64,000 bases of DNA from UBA1672 sp963977495. Lineage in GTDB: Bacteria > Pseudomonadota > Alphaproteobacteria > Micavibrionales > Micavibrionaceae. Every line of letters starts with the position of its first letter. Within the stretch, counting starts at the first letter, position 1. The stretch covers positions 1,364,001-1,428,000 of the forward strand of contig CAXBOT010000001.1 of assembly GCA_963977495.1 (NCBI GenBank), given 5' to 3'. Under the pieces are notes generated by a model, which was not told where the DNA came from, ran no database searches, and was given only the letters and a program-made list of their open reading frames with translations. Positions 1 through 8,094 of the stretch are shown piece after piece. Made by a program: the position numbers and the translations under genes.

Positions 1-1648
1 CTTTTGATACGTCTTTGAGGCTTTTTAGAATATCTTGCTCTGTCTCGGAATCCAGCGCGGAAGTTGCCTCATCAAACAACAGAACGGGCGTGTTTTTCAA
101 AATCGTACGGGCGATTGCGACGCGCTGTTTCTCACCACCAGAGAGTTTTAACCCGCGCTCACCCACAATTGAATCATAACCACCTGTGAGTTTCTCGATA
201 AAGCCGTCAATGCTCGACATTTTAGCTGCTTTTAGAATTTCTTCCTCGGTTGCAGAGGGACGACCATAGGCGATGTTATAGCGGATCGTATCGTTAAACA
301 GCACCGTATCTTGCGGCACAATACCAATCGCCGCGCGCAATGATTCCTGCGTAATATCGCGGACATCCTGACCATCAATACGGATTGCACCTTCATCAAC
401 ATCATAAAAACGGAAAATCAAACGACTGATTGTTGACTTGCCCGCGCCGCTTGGCCCGACAATCGCAACAGTCTTTCCAGCCTCAACCTTAAAGGAAAGG
501 CCGTGCAAAATACCGCGTTTACCATCATAGCCAAAATGCACATTATCAAACTCCACAGAACCGTCATGCACTGACAAAGCCTTCGCATCATCCTTATCTG
601 TGATTTCACGATCAACCTCAAGCATCGCAAACATATCTTCCATATCGGTGAGCGATTGCCTGATCTGACGGTACACAAAGCCGAGGAAGTTAAGCGGCAT
701 ATAAAGCTGCATCAGGTAAACGACGACCAGAACGAAATCCCCTACGCTCATACTGCCATCAGCAACGCCGCGCGCCGCCATATACATGACCGCAACCAAA
801 CCGATCGCGATAATTGATGATTGCCCGATATTCACCACCGACAAACTGCGCAGTGATTTGATGGCGGCCTTTTCATAGGACGCCAAAGACAAATCGTAAC
901 GCGCCGCTTCGTGCTTTTCATTACCGAAATATTTGACGGTTTCGTAATTCAAAAGACTATCAACCGCCTTGGTATTGGCTTCGGTGTCTTTATCGTTCAT
1001 TTGCTTTCTGAACTTCAAGCGCCATTCCGTCGTGACCAGCGTATAGACCACATAGGAAACGATGGTCACAAAGGTCACAATCGCAAACCAGACATTAAAC
1101 AAATACCAAAGAACCGCACAGACCAGAAGAATCTCGATCAATGTCGGAATGATATTAAACAGCATAAAGGTCATCAGGAATTCAATTCCCTTAACGCCGC
1201 GTTCTATAACGCGGCTAAGGCCGCCTGTTTGCCGCTGCATATGAAAACGCATCGAAAGCGCATGAATATGGGTGAAGGTTTCAATCGCAACTTTGCGCAT
1301 CGCCCCTTGCGTCACGCTGACGAAGACCGCCTCGCGGATTTCGGCGAAAACAACCGTCATGACGCGGGCAAGACCATAAGCAAAAAGCAAGCCCATCGGC
1401 ACAACAAAAAGCGCTGTCTGGGCGTCTGCATGCTCCAGAACTTTTGCCCCCTCGGTCATAAGGTCAATGATCTGTTTATAGATCAAAGGCATATAAACAT
1501 TGGTCACCTTGGCCAGCACAAGGCATATCATCGCAAACACCACGCGCACACGCGTTCCCATGGCATCGGCAGGCCACAGATACGGCAAAAGTGTTTTCAA
1601 TGTCTGAAATTGTGAGTAGTTTTGATCTGTGCGCTTTTGTTTATTCAT
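1..1648 (-). CDS. ATM1-type ABC exporter, fused permease/ATPase (3' end outside window)
   Basis: This is a half-transporter with an N-terminal six-helix membrane domain (about residues 20-310) followed by an ATPase domain. The ATPase shows LSGGEKQRVAIAR near residue 500 and the Walker B/D-loop LLFDEATSALDSE just before the window edge. Start chosen at the ATG on 1646-1648 (protein begins MNKQKRTDQNYSQF), giving 549 codons in the window. The membrane domain has the NYETVKYF motif typical of the ATM1/HMT1 group, which exports glutathione-linked sulfur or metal species across the inner membrane. That role is known for the family and inferred here. The gene is divergent from the ArsC/Spx-like gene, with only about 70 bp between the two starts. 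Confidence 0.9.
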   Translation of the reverse strand, partial: MNKQKRTDQNYSQFQTLKTLLPYLWPADAMGTRVRVVFAMICLVLAKVTNVYMPLIYKQIIDLMTEGAKVLEHADAQTALFVVPMGLLFAYGLARVMTVVFAEIREAVFVSVTQGAMRKVAIETFTHIHALSMRFHMQRQTGGLSRVIERGVKGIEFLMTFMLFNIIPTLIEILLVCAVLWYLFNVWFAIVTFVTIVSYVVYTLVTTEWRLKFRKQMNDKDTEANTKAVDSLLNYETVKYFGNEKHEAARYDLSLASYEKAAIKSLRSLSVVNIGQSSIIAIGLVAVMYMAARGVADGSMSVGDFVLVVVYLMQLYMPLNFLGFVYRQIRQSLTDMEDMFAMLEVDREITDKDDAKALSVHDGSVEFDNVHFGYDGKRGILHGLSFKVEAGKTVAIVGPSGAGKSTISRLIFRFYDVDEGAIRIDGQDVRDITQESLRAAIGIVPQDTVLFNDTIRYNIAYGRPSATEEEILKAAKMSSIDGFIEKLTGGYDSIVGERGLKLSGGEKQRVAIARTILKNTPVLLFDEATSALDSETEQDILKSLKDVSK

Positions 1649-1720
1649 GCAAATGTGATAGCACATAAAAAACAAAACGACACCCAGACATTTGCCATTA
1701 TTAACCTAAAAGTAGAGAAA

Positions 1721-2071
1721 ATGACGACACTTACAATTTACGGCATCAAGAATTGCGACACGATGAAAAAAGCCTTCAAGTGGCTGGAGGCACACAACAT
1801 TGCCTATGAATTTCACGACTATAAAAAGCAAGGCATTGATGAGAACGCGTTATCTCAAGCGATTGAGCGTTACGGCTGGGACAGCGTGATCAATAAACGC
1901 GGCACGACATGGCGCAAACTGCCCGATAATGTCAAAAGCACGATGGATCAGCAAAGCGCCCTTATCCATGCCGCCGAAAATCCGTCCTTAATAAAGCGCC
2001 CTCTTTTGATACAAGGGCAGAGCATCCTGCTTGGCTTTGACGAAACTGTTTATGCAAACACATTGCAATAG
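1721..2071 (+). CDS. ArsC/Spx-family thioredoxin-fold protein (YffB-like)
   Basis: A 116-aa protein of the arsenate reductase/Spx fold. It opens with a thioredoxin-like strand and an active-site region (TIYGIKNCDTMKKAFKWL, Cys10), followed by the family's NKRGTTWRKL segment and RPLLIQG near the C terminus, which carries the usual cis-proline. The start at 1721 is preferred over an upstream in-frame extension because the fold begins there and the length equals the family norm (about 115-120 aa). YffB-type members are thought to be glutathione-dependent thiol reductases, and their substrate is unclear. There is no arsenic-resistance context here, so arsenate reduction should not be assumed. Confidence 0.85.
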   Translation: MTTLTIYGIKNCDTMKKAFKWLEAHNIAYEFHDYKKQGIDENALSQAIERYGWDSVINKRGTTWRKLPDNVKSTMDQQSALIHAAENPSLIKRPLLIQGQSILLGFDETVYANTLQ

Positions 2072-2123
2072 GCGCGATACAAGAATTTATCCAAAGGATA
2101 AATCCATAAACCATGGGAAAACC

Positions 2124-2153
2124 TTGACCATTTCGAACAAAACTCGGTATGTA
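2124..2153 (+). promoter_or_regulatory. possible promoter of the PodJ-like gene
   Basis: TTGACC (2124-2129) and TATGTA (2148-2153), 18 bp apart, lie about 60 bp before the start codon. The -35 box is good and the -10 box only fair. A weak inverted repeat (TTTATCC AAA GGATAAA, 2086-2102) lies between the previous stop and this promoter. Confidence 0.35.
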
Positions 2154-2212
2154 TGTAAATATACTATACGTAAATAATTTTACTGGGTAACGTCACGAAA
2201 GGATGTTGAGCT

Positions 2213-4591
2213 ATGGGTTTTAAAAAGACCTCCGAGGGGCGTGTGTTTTTCAAAAGCCCTGACAATGACGATACGCCAAGCACACCAATCAAAACATCAC
2301 CGGAGCCTGTCATTTCTAAAAGCAACACACAAATGCAGATTCTGCTTTTGTTGAAGTCACTCAACACGAAATTAAAAAGCTCCAAAAATGACCGCATCGC
2401 CATAAAAAAAGAATTGGACGCGTATAAAGCCACGATCAAATCACTCGAAGATAAAACCACCAAGCAACAAAGTGATTACATTGATCTGGAACAAAAAGTC
2501 GCCAATAAACAAAACGAAGTCAGCAAAAAAACCAGCCGCGTAGAGAGCACCGTCAAAACGACTCTCAAGCAGCTCGATGATGCCAAAAATCTGGTTAAAG
2601 AACTGGAAGAGCGCGCCAAAGACTATGATAAGTCCCTCGAAGATATCAAAGAGGAAGTCAAAGAACGCGCGCTGGATCACAGTAAAAAAACGGAAACATT
2701 GGTCAGTAAACAGCAATCTTTGGAAACTCTTCAAAAAGATCAAGGTGAAAAGATGGTGGCAAGTGTTGCCGCCTATGTCGCCCTGACAAAGCGCGTCGGT
2801 GAAACAGAAACCCGTCAGGATACGCTTGATAATAAAATCGAAGAAACCACGTCGGAATATCTTAAGCTTGATCGTAAGGTCGATAAAGTGATCGAAGATC
2901 GCAACCGCCTTTTACGCAAAATCGAACGCATCGAACAGGCCGTTATTGAAACACGCGACGCGCTGAATGCCAAAGCGATGGTGCTGTTGACCGACCAAGG
3001 CGTTGCGGGTGTTAATATGCCGCAAGTCACAGATGAAACATTCCAGACCGACCCGATGGTATTGCAAAGACGCCTGCAAGAAGAGGCCATGATGCCATGG
3101 TGGCGCAAGCCCGTGCGCATACAAGCAACCAGCTTGGTTTTAATGATGCTGGTGGTGTTATTATTAGGATGGATTATGAGCGCGGCCAACAACCCTGCCC
3201 CTCAAAGTTCCTCTATTATAAGATCATCCGTGAAACCGCCGCCCACTGTGATTTTAGAGCCATCAAGCAATGATGGTAAACAAAGCCGTTTCCAGCAAGA
3301 AGACGTGCTCATCCAAAAAACCACGGGGAAAGTTGAAGACACCAGCGTGCCGAGCACTGACTACGCGAAAGTCCAACCGGATTTCAGCCGTCAATATGAA
3401 GAAGCACTCGCGAAGCCAGAGCCAGTGGTACAAGCACAAGCCGAGCCCGTCGATACAATCGAAGATATGGCGCAAATAAACCATCAATCACCGCCAGACA
3501 CGCAAACAGAACATGGCATTACCATTCACAAGGGCTATAGCGACCCTGCACAGATTAAAAAAGAAGAAGCACTCGATATCAATAACGACGCGCAAATGCT
3601 GGCCGCTATGGCGGAAGACCCTGAAAAGGTTGCCGCGCGCCTTAATCAGATTGAACCGCAAAGTATCAATACAAACAACGACGAAGCATCATTGACGCCG
3701 CCGGTTATCGCCGCCCCATTAGCGCCCGTTATAAACAGTGCCTATCTTACCGCCTTGAAAAAACGTATACAGCCTGATCCAAGCTTGACCGATCTGGCCA
3801 AGAAAATCGAAAGCAAAGCCTTTGAGGGCGTGCCCGAAGCGCAACATGATATGGGCGCACTCTATGTTGCAGGCCACGATAATGTGAAACAAAACCTGCC
3901 CCGCGCCGTTCAATGGTTTCAAGAAGCCGCCAATAACGGCATTTCCAACGCAAAATACAATTTGGGGGTTTTATATCACCAAGGTATGGGCGTTGATAAA
4001 AACCTCGACAAGGCCATGCAATTATACACGCAAGCTGCAGATTTAGGGCATCCCGAAGCGCAATATAATTTAGGTATCGCCAATATCGAAGGCATCGGCG
4101 TTCCCTATAATCCGCAAAAGGCCGCCTATTATTTCAAACAAGCCGCGCAGCATAATATTACAGAAGCCGCCTATAATCTTGGGCTGATTTATGAAAACGG
4201 CCTGTTAGGTGAAGCAAAACCTGACATTGCCCTGACATGGTACAAACAAGCCGCCGACGCGGGCAGCCCCGAAGCACAATCCGCCATGCACGAGCTGGCC
4301 ACATCGTTAGGCGTTGGCATGGATGACATCAATCGTATTATTGAAAACGTCAAAAAATCAAACGCCAATTTCCCCGAAGCCATTGATGAAAAAGCATTGA
4401 TTGCAAAAACGCAAGGGGAACTCATGCGCCGTGGGCTCTATCCGGGGCCGGTTGATGGTGTGATGGGGCCAATGACCCGTAATGCGATAGAAGCATTCCA
4501 AAAAGCGGCAAATCTTGAAACGACAGGCAAGGCATCGACCGAATTGCTGCAATATTTAAGCGCGTCATCCGGCTATTCTCAAAATAACTAA
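2213..4591 (+). CDS. PodJ-like polar organiser: coiled coil, TM, Sel1 repeats, peptidoglycan-binding domain
   Basis: 792 aa. The N-terminal ~300 residues are charged and heptad-rich (predicted cytoplasmic coiled coil, about 45-260). One membrane segment follows at about 305-323 (LVLMMLVVLLLGWIMSA), then a Pro/Gln-rich linker. About four Sel1/TPR-like repeats lie at about 523-698 (motifs such as AQYNLGIANIEGIGV). A PG_binding_1 domain is at about 725-782 (LMRRGLYPGPVDGVMGPMTRNAI). This order matches Caulobacter PodJ, the old-pole organiser whose periplasmic part has Sel1 repeats and a peptidoglycan-binding end. At 792 versus roughly 970 residues it is shorter. Start supported by AAAGGA 12 bp upstream. 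The PodJ role is inferred from architecture, and a different localisation protein with the same build is possible. Confidence 0.75.
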   Translation: MGFKKTSEGRVFFKSPDNDDTPSTPIKTSPEPVISKSNTQMQILLLLKSLNTKLKSSKNDRIAIKKELDAYKATIKSLEDKTTKQQSDYIDLEQKVANKQNEVSKKTSRVESTVKTTLKQLDDAKNLVKELEERAKDYDKSLEDIKEEVKERALDHSKKTETLVSKQQSLETLQKDQGEKMVASVAAYVALTKRVGETETRQDTLDNKIEETTSEYLKLDRKVDKVIEDRNRLLRKIERIEQAVIETRDALNAKAMVLLTDQGVAGVNMPQVTDETFQTDPMVLQRRLQEEAMMPWWRKPVRIQATSLVLMMLVVLLLGWIMSAANNPAPQSSSIIRSSVKPPPTVILEPSSNDGKQSRFQQEDVLIQKTTGKVEDTSVPSTDYAKVQPDFSRQYEEALAKPEPVVQAQAEPVDTIEDMAQINHQSPPDTQTEHGITIHKGYSDPAQIKKEEALDINNDAQMLAAMAEDPEKVAARLNQIEPQSINTNNDEASLTPPVIAAPLAPVINSAYLTALKKRIQPDPSLTDLAKKIESKAFEGVPEAQHDMGALYVAGHDNVKQNLPRAVQWFQEAANNGISNAKYNLGVLYHQGMGVDKNLDKAMQLYTQAADLGHPEAQYNLGIANIEGIGVPYNPQKAAYYFKQAAQHNITEAAYNLGLIYENGLLGEAKPDIALTWYKQAADAGSPEAQSAMHELATSLGVGMDDINRIIENVKKSNANFPEAIDEKALIAKTQGELMRRGLYPGPVDGVMGPMTRNAIEAFQKAANLETTGKASTELLQYLSASSGYSQNN

Positions 4592-4605
4592 ACTTAAAAT
4601 CAGAA

Positions 4606-5397
4606 TTACTCTGTCGGCGTTTGCGTCGGCTCTGATTCAGGCGGCGCACCCTCGACAGGCTGCGCTTCTACCGTTTTTGCGTGAATGGGTTTGGCAATCA
4701 TCTCAAGTTGCCCTTCGATCATATTACAAGGGGGTTGCCTGATAATACAAAATGTCGCACTCATCGCCAATTGCCGTAAATCCGTATCAGGATATGCTTC
4801 GGTTAAATTAGACACCGCATTGATCGCGTTCAGACATCGTTTGATATGACCATTCATTGCCGCGGGAATGACTTCCTCATTAGGGCCAACAACAAGCGCC
4901 GCACACTCTTCCCTTAATTTCTTTTGTGATGGAGCTTTCAAATCCGCCGAAACATCCTCGGAATAATATATTTTCTTCATATAATCCTTGGTCAAATCAA
5001 CGCCTAATGCAGAAAGACCTCTTAAGCATTTTTGGTCGGCCCATTGCTGATTACAATAAACGGCCATTTTCTTCAGATGCGGAAAAGCTTTTTTATTATA
5101 CTTCTTTGATACAGTCAGCTTACCTTGCATAACTATTTTAGGATATAAATCCAGTTCGCGATCATAATCACGATTGTAATGATACCAAAGAGAATCCGGA
5201 TCATTCGGATCTTTAAAATCCTCTAAATCCATAACGGTTTTGCCTGATTTTCCGTTTTCCCCATACCCTGATCTTGATTTAAATTCAGACACAACAGGTG
5301 GATTAGTTACCCCGCGTTCAGCCGAGTACACATTGCCCGAAAAAGCAACGGTAAAACAAAAAGATAACCCCCATAAGCATGCGGCATAATTTTTCAT
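4606..5397 (-). CDS. secreted Cys-containing protein of unknown function
   Basis: 263 aa with a classical signal peptide (positive MKNY start, hydrophobic core, cleavage likely after VYSA). The mature part has seven cysteines (CNQQWADQKC, ECAAL, KRC, TFC, PPC), suggesting disulfides in the periplasm. The C-terminal tail is acidic, Pro- and Thr-rich. I do not recognise the family. It converges on the PodJ-like gene with a gap of 14 bp. Confidence 0.7.
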   Translation of the reverse strand: MKNYAACLWGLSFCFTVAFSGNVYSAERGVTNPPVVSEFKSRSGYGENGKSGKTVMDLEDFKDPNDPDSLWYHYNRDYDRELDLYPKIVMQGKLTVSKKYNKKAFPHLKKMAVYCNQQWADQKCLRGLSALGVDLTKDYMKKIYYSEDVSADLKAPSQKKLREECAALVVGPNEEVIPAAMNGHIKRCLNAINAVSNLTEAYPDTDLRQLAMSATFCIIRQPPCNMIEGQLEMIAKPIHAKTVEAQPVEGAPPESEPTQTPTE

Positions 5398-5469
5398 ATT
5401 AAATTCTCTAATATATTTTTTAACGCTGTATATTGACTTTATGATCCAATGGTATCATGTAATCATAAC

Positions 5470-5628
5470 ATGGCTAAAGAAAAAACATTCACTGGTTTTA
5501 AGGCACGTTTTAAAGCTCCGAGCAAAAAACTCTTTTGGGCATGGATTGCGTATCAAAGTGTAAAAGGTACTATTACTTTGAGCTTTATATGGATACCGCT
5601 GATATATCTCTGGTTTACTAAAGGGTAA
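5470..5628 (+). CDS. small membrane protein, 52 aa
   Basis: An ATG at 5470 opens a 52-residue frame: a basic N-terminal part (MAKEKTFTGFKARFKAPSKK) followed by a hydrophobic, Trp-rich helix (about 21-48) and the end WFTKG. Basic cytoplasmic head plus one or two membrane helices is a common form for real small inner-membrane proteins. The frame fills the gap between a divergent gene and the FNT gene and reads the same way as the latter. There is no clear Shine-Dalgarno sequence. Function unknown. Confidence 0.5.
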   Translation: MAKEKTFTGFKARFKAPSKKLFWAWIAYQSVKGTITLSFIWIPLIYLWFTKG

Positions 5629-5692
5629 AACTTTATAATTCTTACGGATCATTTCTCAACCCACATTCATGGCATAACTAAGGACACACACA

Positions 5693-6475
5693 ATGAGCGA
5701 CGACATTGAAGAAAGACTCCGTCTTACGTCACCAACGATTTATGAGATCATCTCAACCGAAGGTGAGGACGAGCTTTCACGCTCTTTACAGTCTTTGGGT
5801 TGGTCCGGCTTAGTCGCAGGACTATGCATTAGCTTCTCTTTATTCTGCGAAGGCTATTTAAAATATTATATGCCCGCCGATGGCAATTACTTTCTGTTTG
5901 AAAATCTGGGCTATTGCTTTGGTTTTGTTATCGTCATCATGGGACGCTTTCAATTATTCACAGAAAACACAATCACCGTTGTGCTACCGCTGTTAGAAAA
6001 ACGTACAAAGCGTAACTTCATTCGCACCTCTAAGCTTTGGGGCGTTGTTCTTTCAACCAACTTTATCGGAACATTTATTGCCGCGCTTCTGGTTACAAAA
6101 CTGAATTTCGTATCACCGGAATTGCTGGCGGTATTTACCGATATTTCTAAGCACGCTGTCGATCAAGATTTCTTGCGAGTTTTCCAAACAGCGATCCCAG
6201 CCGGATTTCTAATTGCCTGCTTGGTCTGGATGTTGCCCAGTGCCGAAGGCGGCGCACAATTCTTCGTGATCATCATGATGACCTATATTATTGCTATAGG
6301 GGATTTTGCGCATATTGTTGCCGGATCAGTCGAGGCCTTTGTGCTCGTACTGCAAGGCCATATCAGTATCGTTCAAAGCATAGAGTTCCTGATTGCCGCC
6401 TGTGCGGGTAATATTGTTGGCGGTACGTGCCTCTTTGCCTTGATCGCGTACCATCAGGTGAAAAACGAACGATAG
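5693..6475 (+). CDS. formate/nitrite transporter (FNT) family channel
   Basis: 260 aa, about six membrane helices. FNT features include the first helix region GLVAGLCISFSLFCEG, the FVIVIMGRFQLFTENTIT segment (family pattern G..LFTEN) and the late AACAGNIVGGTCLFALIAYHQV helix. The charged N-terminal tail resembles YfdC-type members rather than FocA or NirC. FNT proteins pass small monovalent anions (formate, nitrite, hydrosulfide), and the substrate cannot be read from sequence. The stop codon directly abuts the stop codon of the convergent dehydrogenase gene. Confidence 0.85.
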   Translation: MSDDIEERLRLTSPTIYEIISTEGEDELSRSLQSLGWSGLVAGLCISFSLFCEGYLKYYMPADGNYFLFENLGYCFGFVIVIMGRFQLFTENTITVVLPLLEKRTKRNFIRTSKLWGVVLSTNFIGTFIAALLVTKLNFVSPELLAVFTDISKHAVDQDFLRVFQTAIPAGFLIACLVWMLPSAEGGAQFFVIIMMTYIIAIGDFAHIVAGSVEAFVLVLQGHISIVQSIEFLIAACAGNIVGGTCLFALIAYHQVKNER

Positions 6476-7840
6476 TTAACGCGCGACAACCGTTTTTATA
6501 TTGGTGAATTCGCGGATCCCTTCCGCGGATAATTCACGTCCGAAACCTGATTTCTTTGTTCCGCCAAAGGGCAACGTCGGATTGGATGATACGGTATCAT
6601 TCACAAAGGTTACGCCCGCATCAATCTCATTGATCGCGCGCGCGACGTCCCCTTCATCTTGCGTGCAAATCACAGAACCAAGCCCAAAGCGCGTATCATT
6701 CGCCAGCGCAATTGCCTGATCCATATCTGCGACTTTAAACAACAAGCCCACAGGGCCGAATAATTCATCCTTATAGGCCGGACTATCAGGCGGGATATTC
6801 TCCAACAAGCCAGGCTTATAAAAATTACCTTCACCTGCCATAATCTCTGCGCCGCATAATTTTACAGCGCCGAGGCGCACAGTTTCTGTGACCTGCTCCT
6901 GTAACTCATTTCTGATCTGCGCACTGGAAAGCGGCCCGACGTCGGTCTTTTCATCCATCGGGTCACCAACAACAAGGCTTTCAAAACGTTCAATAAGTTG
7001 CGCACGGAACGCATCGTAAATATCGCTGTGAATGATATAGCGTTTTGCCGCAATGCAAGTTTGCCCGTTATTTTGCACCCTACCCTTGACCGCCAAATCC
7101 AGCGCATGGTCTATATCCGCCGACGGCATAACGATAAAGGGATCACTGCCGCCCAACTCCAAAACCGCCTTTTTCAGATATTGTCCGGCCTGCGCAGCTA
7201 CGGCGCTACCTGCCTTTTCAGATCCGGTGAGTGTTACCGCGCTTATACGATCATCCGCGATGATCTGCGCGACTTTATCAGAACCGATCAGCAGCGTTTG
7301 AAACGCACCCTTACCAAAGCCGTTCAATGAAAAGGCTTCCTCAATCGCCAGCGCGCAGCCTGATACATTCGAGGCATGTTTCAACAACCCGACATTCCCC
7401 GCCATCAAAGCAGGCACAGCAAAACGAAACACCTGCCAAAACGGGAAATTCCACGGCATCACGGCCAGAACAATACCGATTGGTAAATAACGTACAAAGG
7501 AACGCGCCGCCTGCGTTTCAACCACTTGATCCGCAAGAAATATTTCCGCGTGATCGGCATAATAGCGGCATAAAGACGCGCATTTCTCAACCTCCACCAG
7601 TGCAGATAAATAGGTCTTACCCATTTCCATTGTCGCTAGGCTCGCAAACTCAGCTTTGTGCTCATCCAGATAGGAGGCCACAGAACGCATTTTTTGCGCC
7701 CGCTCATCATAGGTCGTTTTGCGGTGGCGCTGAAAGGCATCGTGCCCCTTAACCAGCATCGCTTCGATTGTTTCATCGCTATAGGATTGATATGTCTTTA
7801 TCACCTGTCCGTTGACAGGGTTAATACTTTCAAGAGTCAT
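6476..7840 (-). CDS. NAD(P)-dependent succinate-semialdehyde dehydrogenase-type aldehyde dehydrogenase
   Basis: 454 aa, full length for the Sad/GabD2 branch of the aldehyde dehydrogenase superfamily. Seen are the cofactor region PWNFPFWQVFRFAVPALMAGN, the nucleotide turn TLTGSEKAG, the general-base motif LELGGSDPF (Glu228) and the catalytic cysteine NNGQTCIAAKR (Cys262). The C-terminal PFGGTKKSGFGRELS is also present. The expected reaction is oxidation of succinate semialdehyde or a similar semialdehyde. No GABA genes are nearby, so the exact substrate is open. Confidence 0.85.
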   Translation of the reverse strand: MTLESINPVNGQVIKTYQSYSDETIEAMLVKGHDAFQRHRKTTYDERAQKMRSVASYLDEHKAEFASLATMEMGKTYLSALVEVEKCASLCRYYADHAEIFLADQVVETQAARSFVRYLPIGIVLAVMPWNFPFWQVFRFAVPALMAGNVGLLKHASNVSGCALAIEEAFSLNGFGKGAFQTLLIGSDKVAQIIADDRISAVTLTGSEKAGSAVAAQAGQYLKKAVLELGGSDPFIVMPSADIDHALDLAVKGRVQNNGQTCIAAKRYIIHSDIYDAFRAQLIERFESLVVGDPMDEKTDVGPLSSAQIRNELQEQVTETVRLGAVKLCGAEIMAGEGNFYKPGLLENIPPDSPAYKDELFGPVGLLFKVADMDQAIALANDTRFGLGSVICTQDEGDVARAINEIDAGVTFVNDTVSSNPTLPFGGTKKSGFGRELSAEGIREFTNIKTVVAR

Positions 7841-8046
7841 AATGTTACCTCATCGTGATAAACCACCTTAAAATTAAGCCGATCCAATTGCAACGCGCCG
7901 CGCCATGTGGTCAATCGATACGCACCATGGCGATTCACTTTATAGAAGCGCCGGATCAATCCTATCATGCTTATAATATCTTGTGTGATGCATGGCGCAT
8001 TATATTATCAACATTTAATGTTTGAAAAAAACAAAGGAACAGCTAA

Positions 8047-8065
8047 GTTGTATACGTTATACAAC
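8047..8065. promoter_or_regulatory. perfect inverted repeat upstream of the efflux operon (operator candidate)
   Basis: GTTGTATACGTTATACAAC consists of two perfect 8-bp arms around CGT. It lies 30 bp before the first efflux gene and overlaps the place of a -35 box for the TATAAT at 8079-8084. TetR-type repressors of efflux operons usually bind such sites. No regulator gene is adjacent, so the cognate protein must be elsewhere. Confidence 0.55.
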
Positions 8066-8078
8066 AGAGTTATCATTT

Positions 8079-8084
8079 TATAAT
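8079..8084 (+). promoter_or_regulatory. -10 box of the efflux operon
   Basis: A consensus TATAAT lies 11 bp before the ATG at 8095. It would give a very short leader, so translation may begin at 8095 with almost no 5' UTR, or at the second ATG (8107). Confidence 0.4.
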
Positions 8085-8094
8085 CGGGTCATTT

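Noticed and set aside
911..1615. 234-aa plus-strand frame
   Set aside because: It is antisense to the conserved membrane domain of the ABC exporter, which runs off the window and is therefore easy to miss.
5455..5652. 65-aa minus-strand frame
   Set aside because: It is antisense to the better-looking 52-aa membrane protein, with no ribosome site and an unlikely composition.
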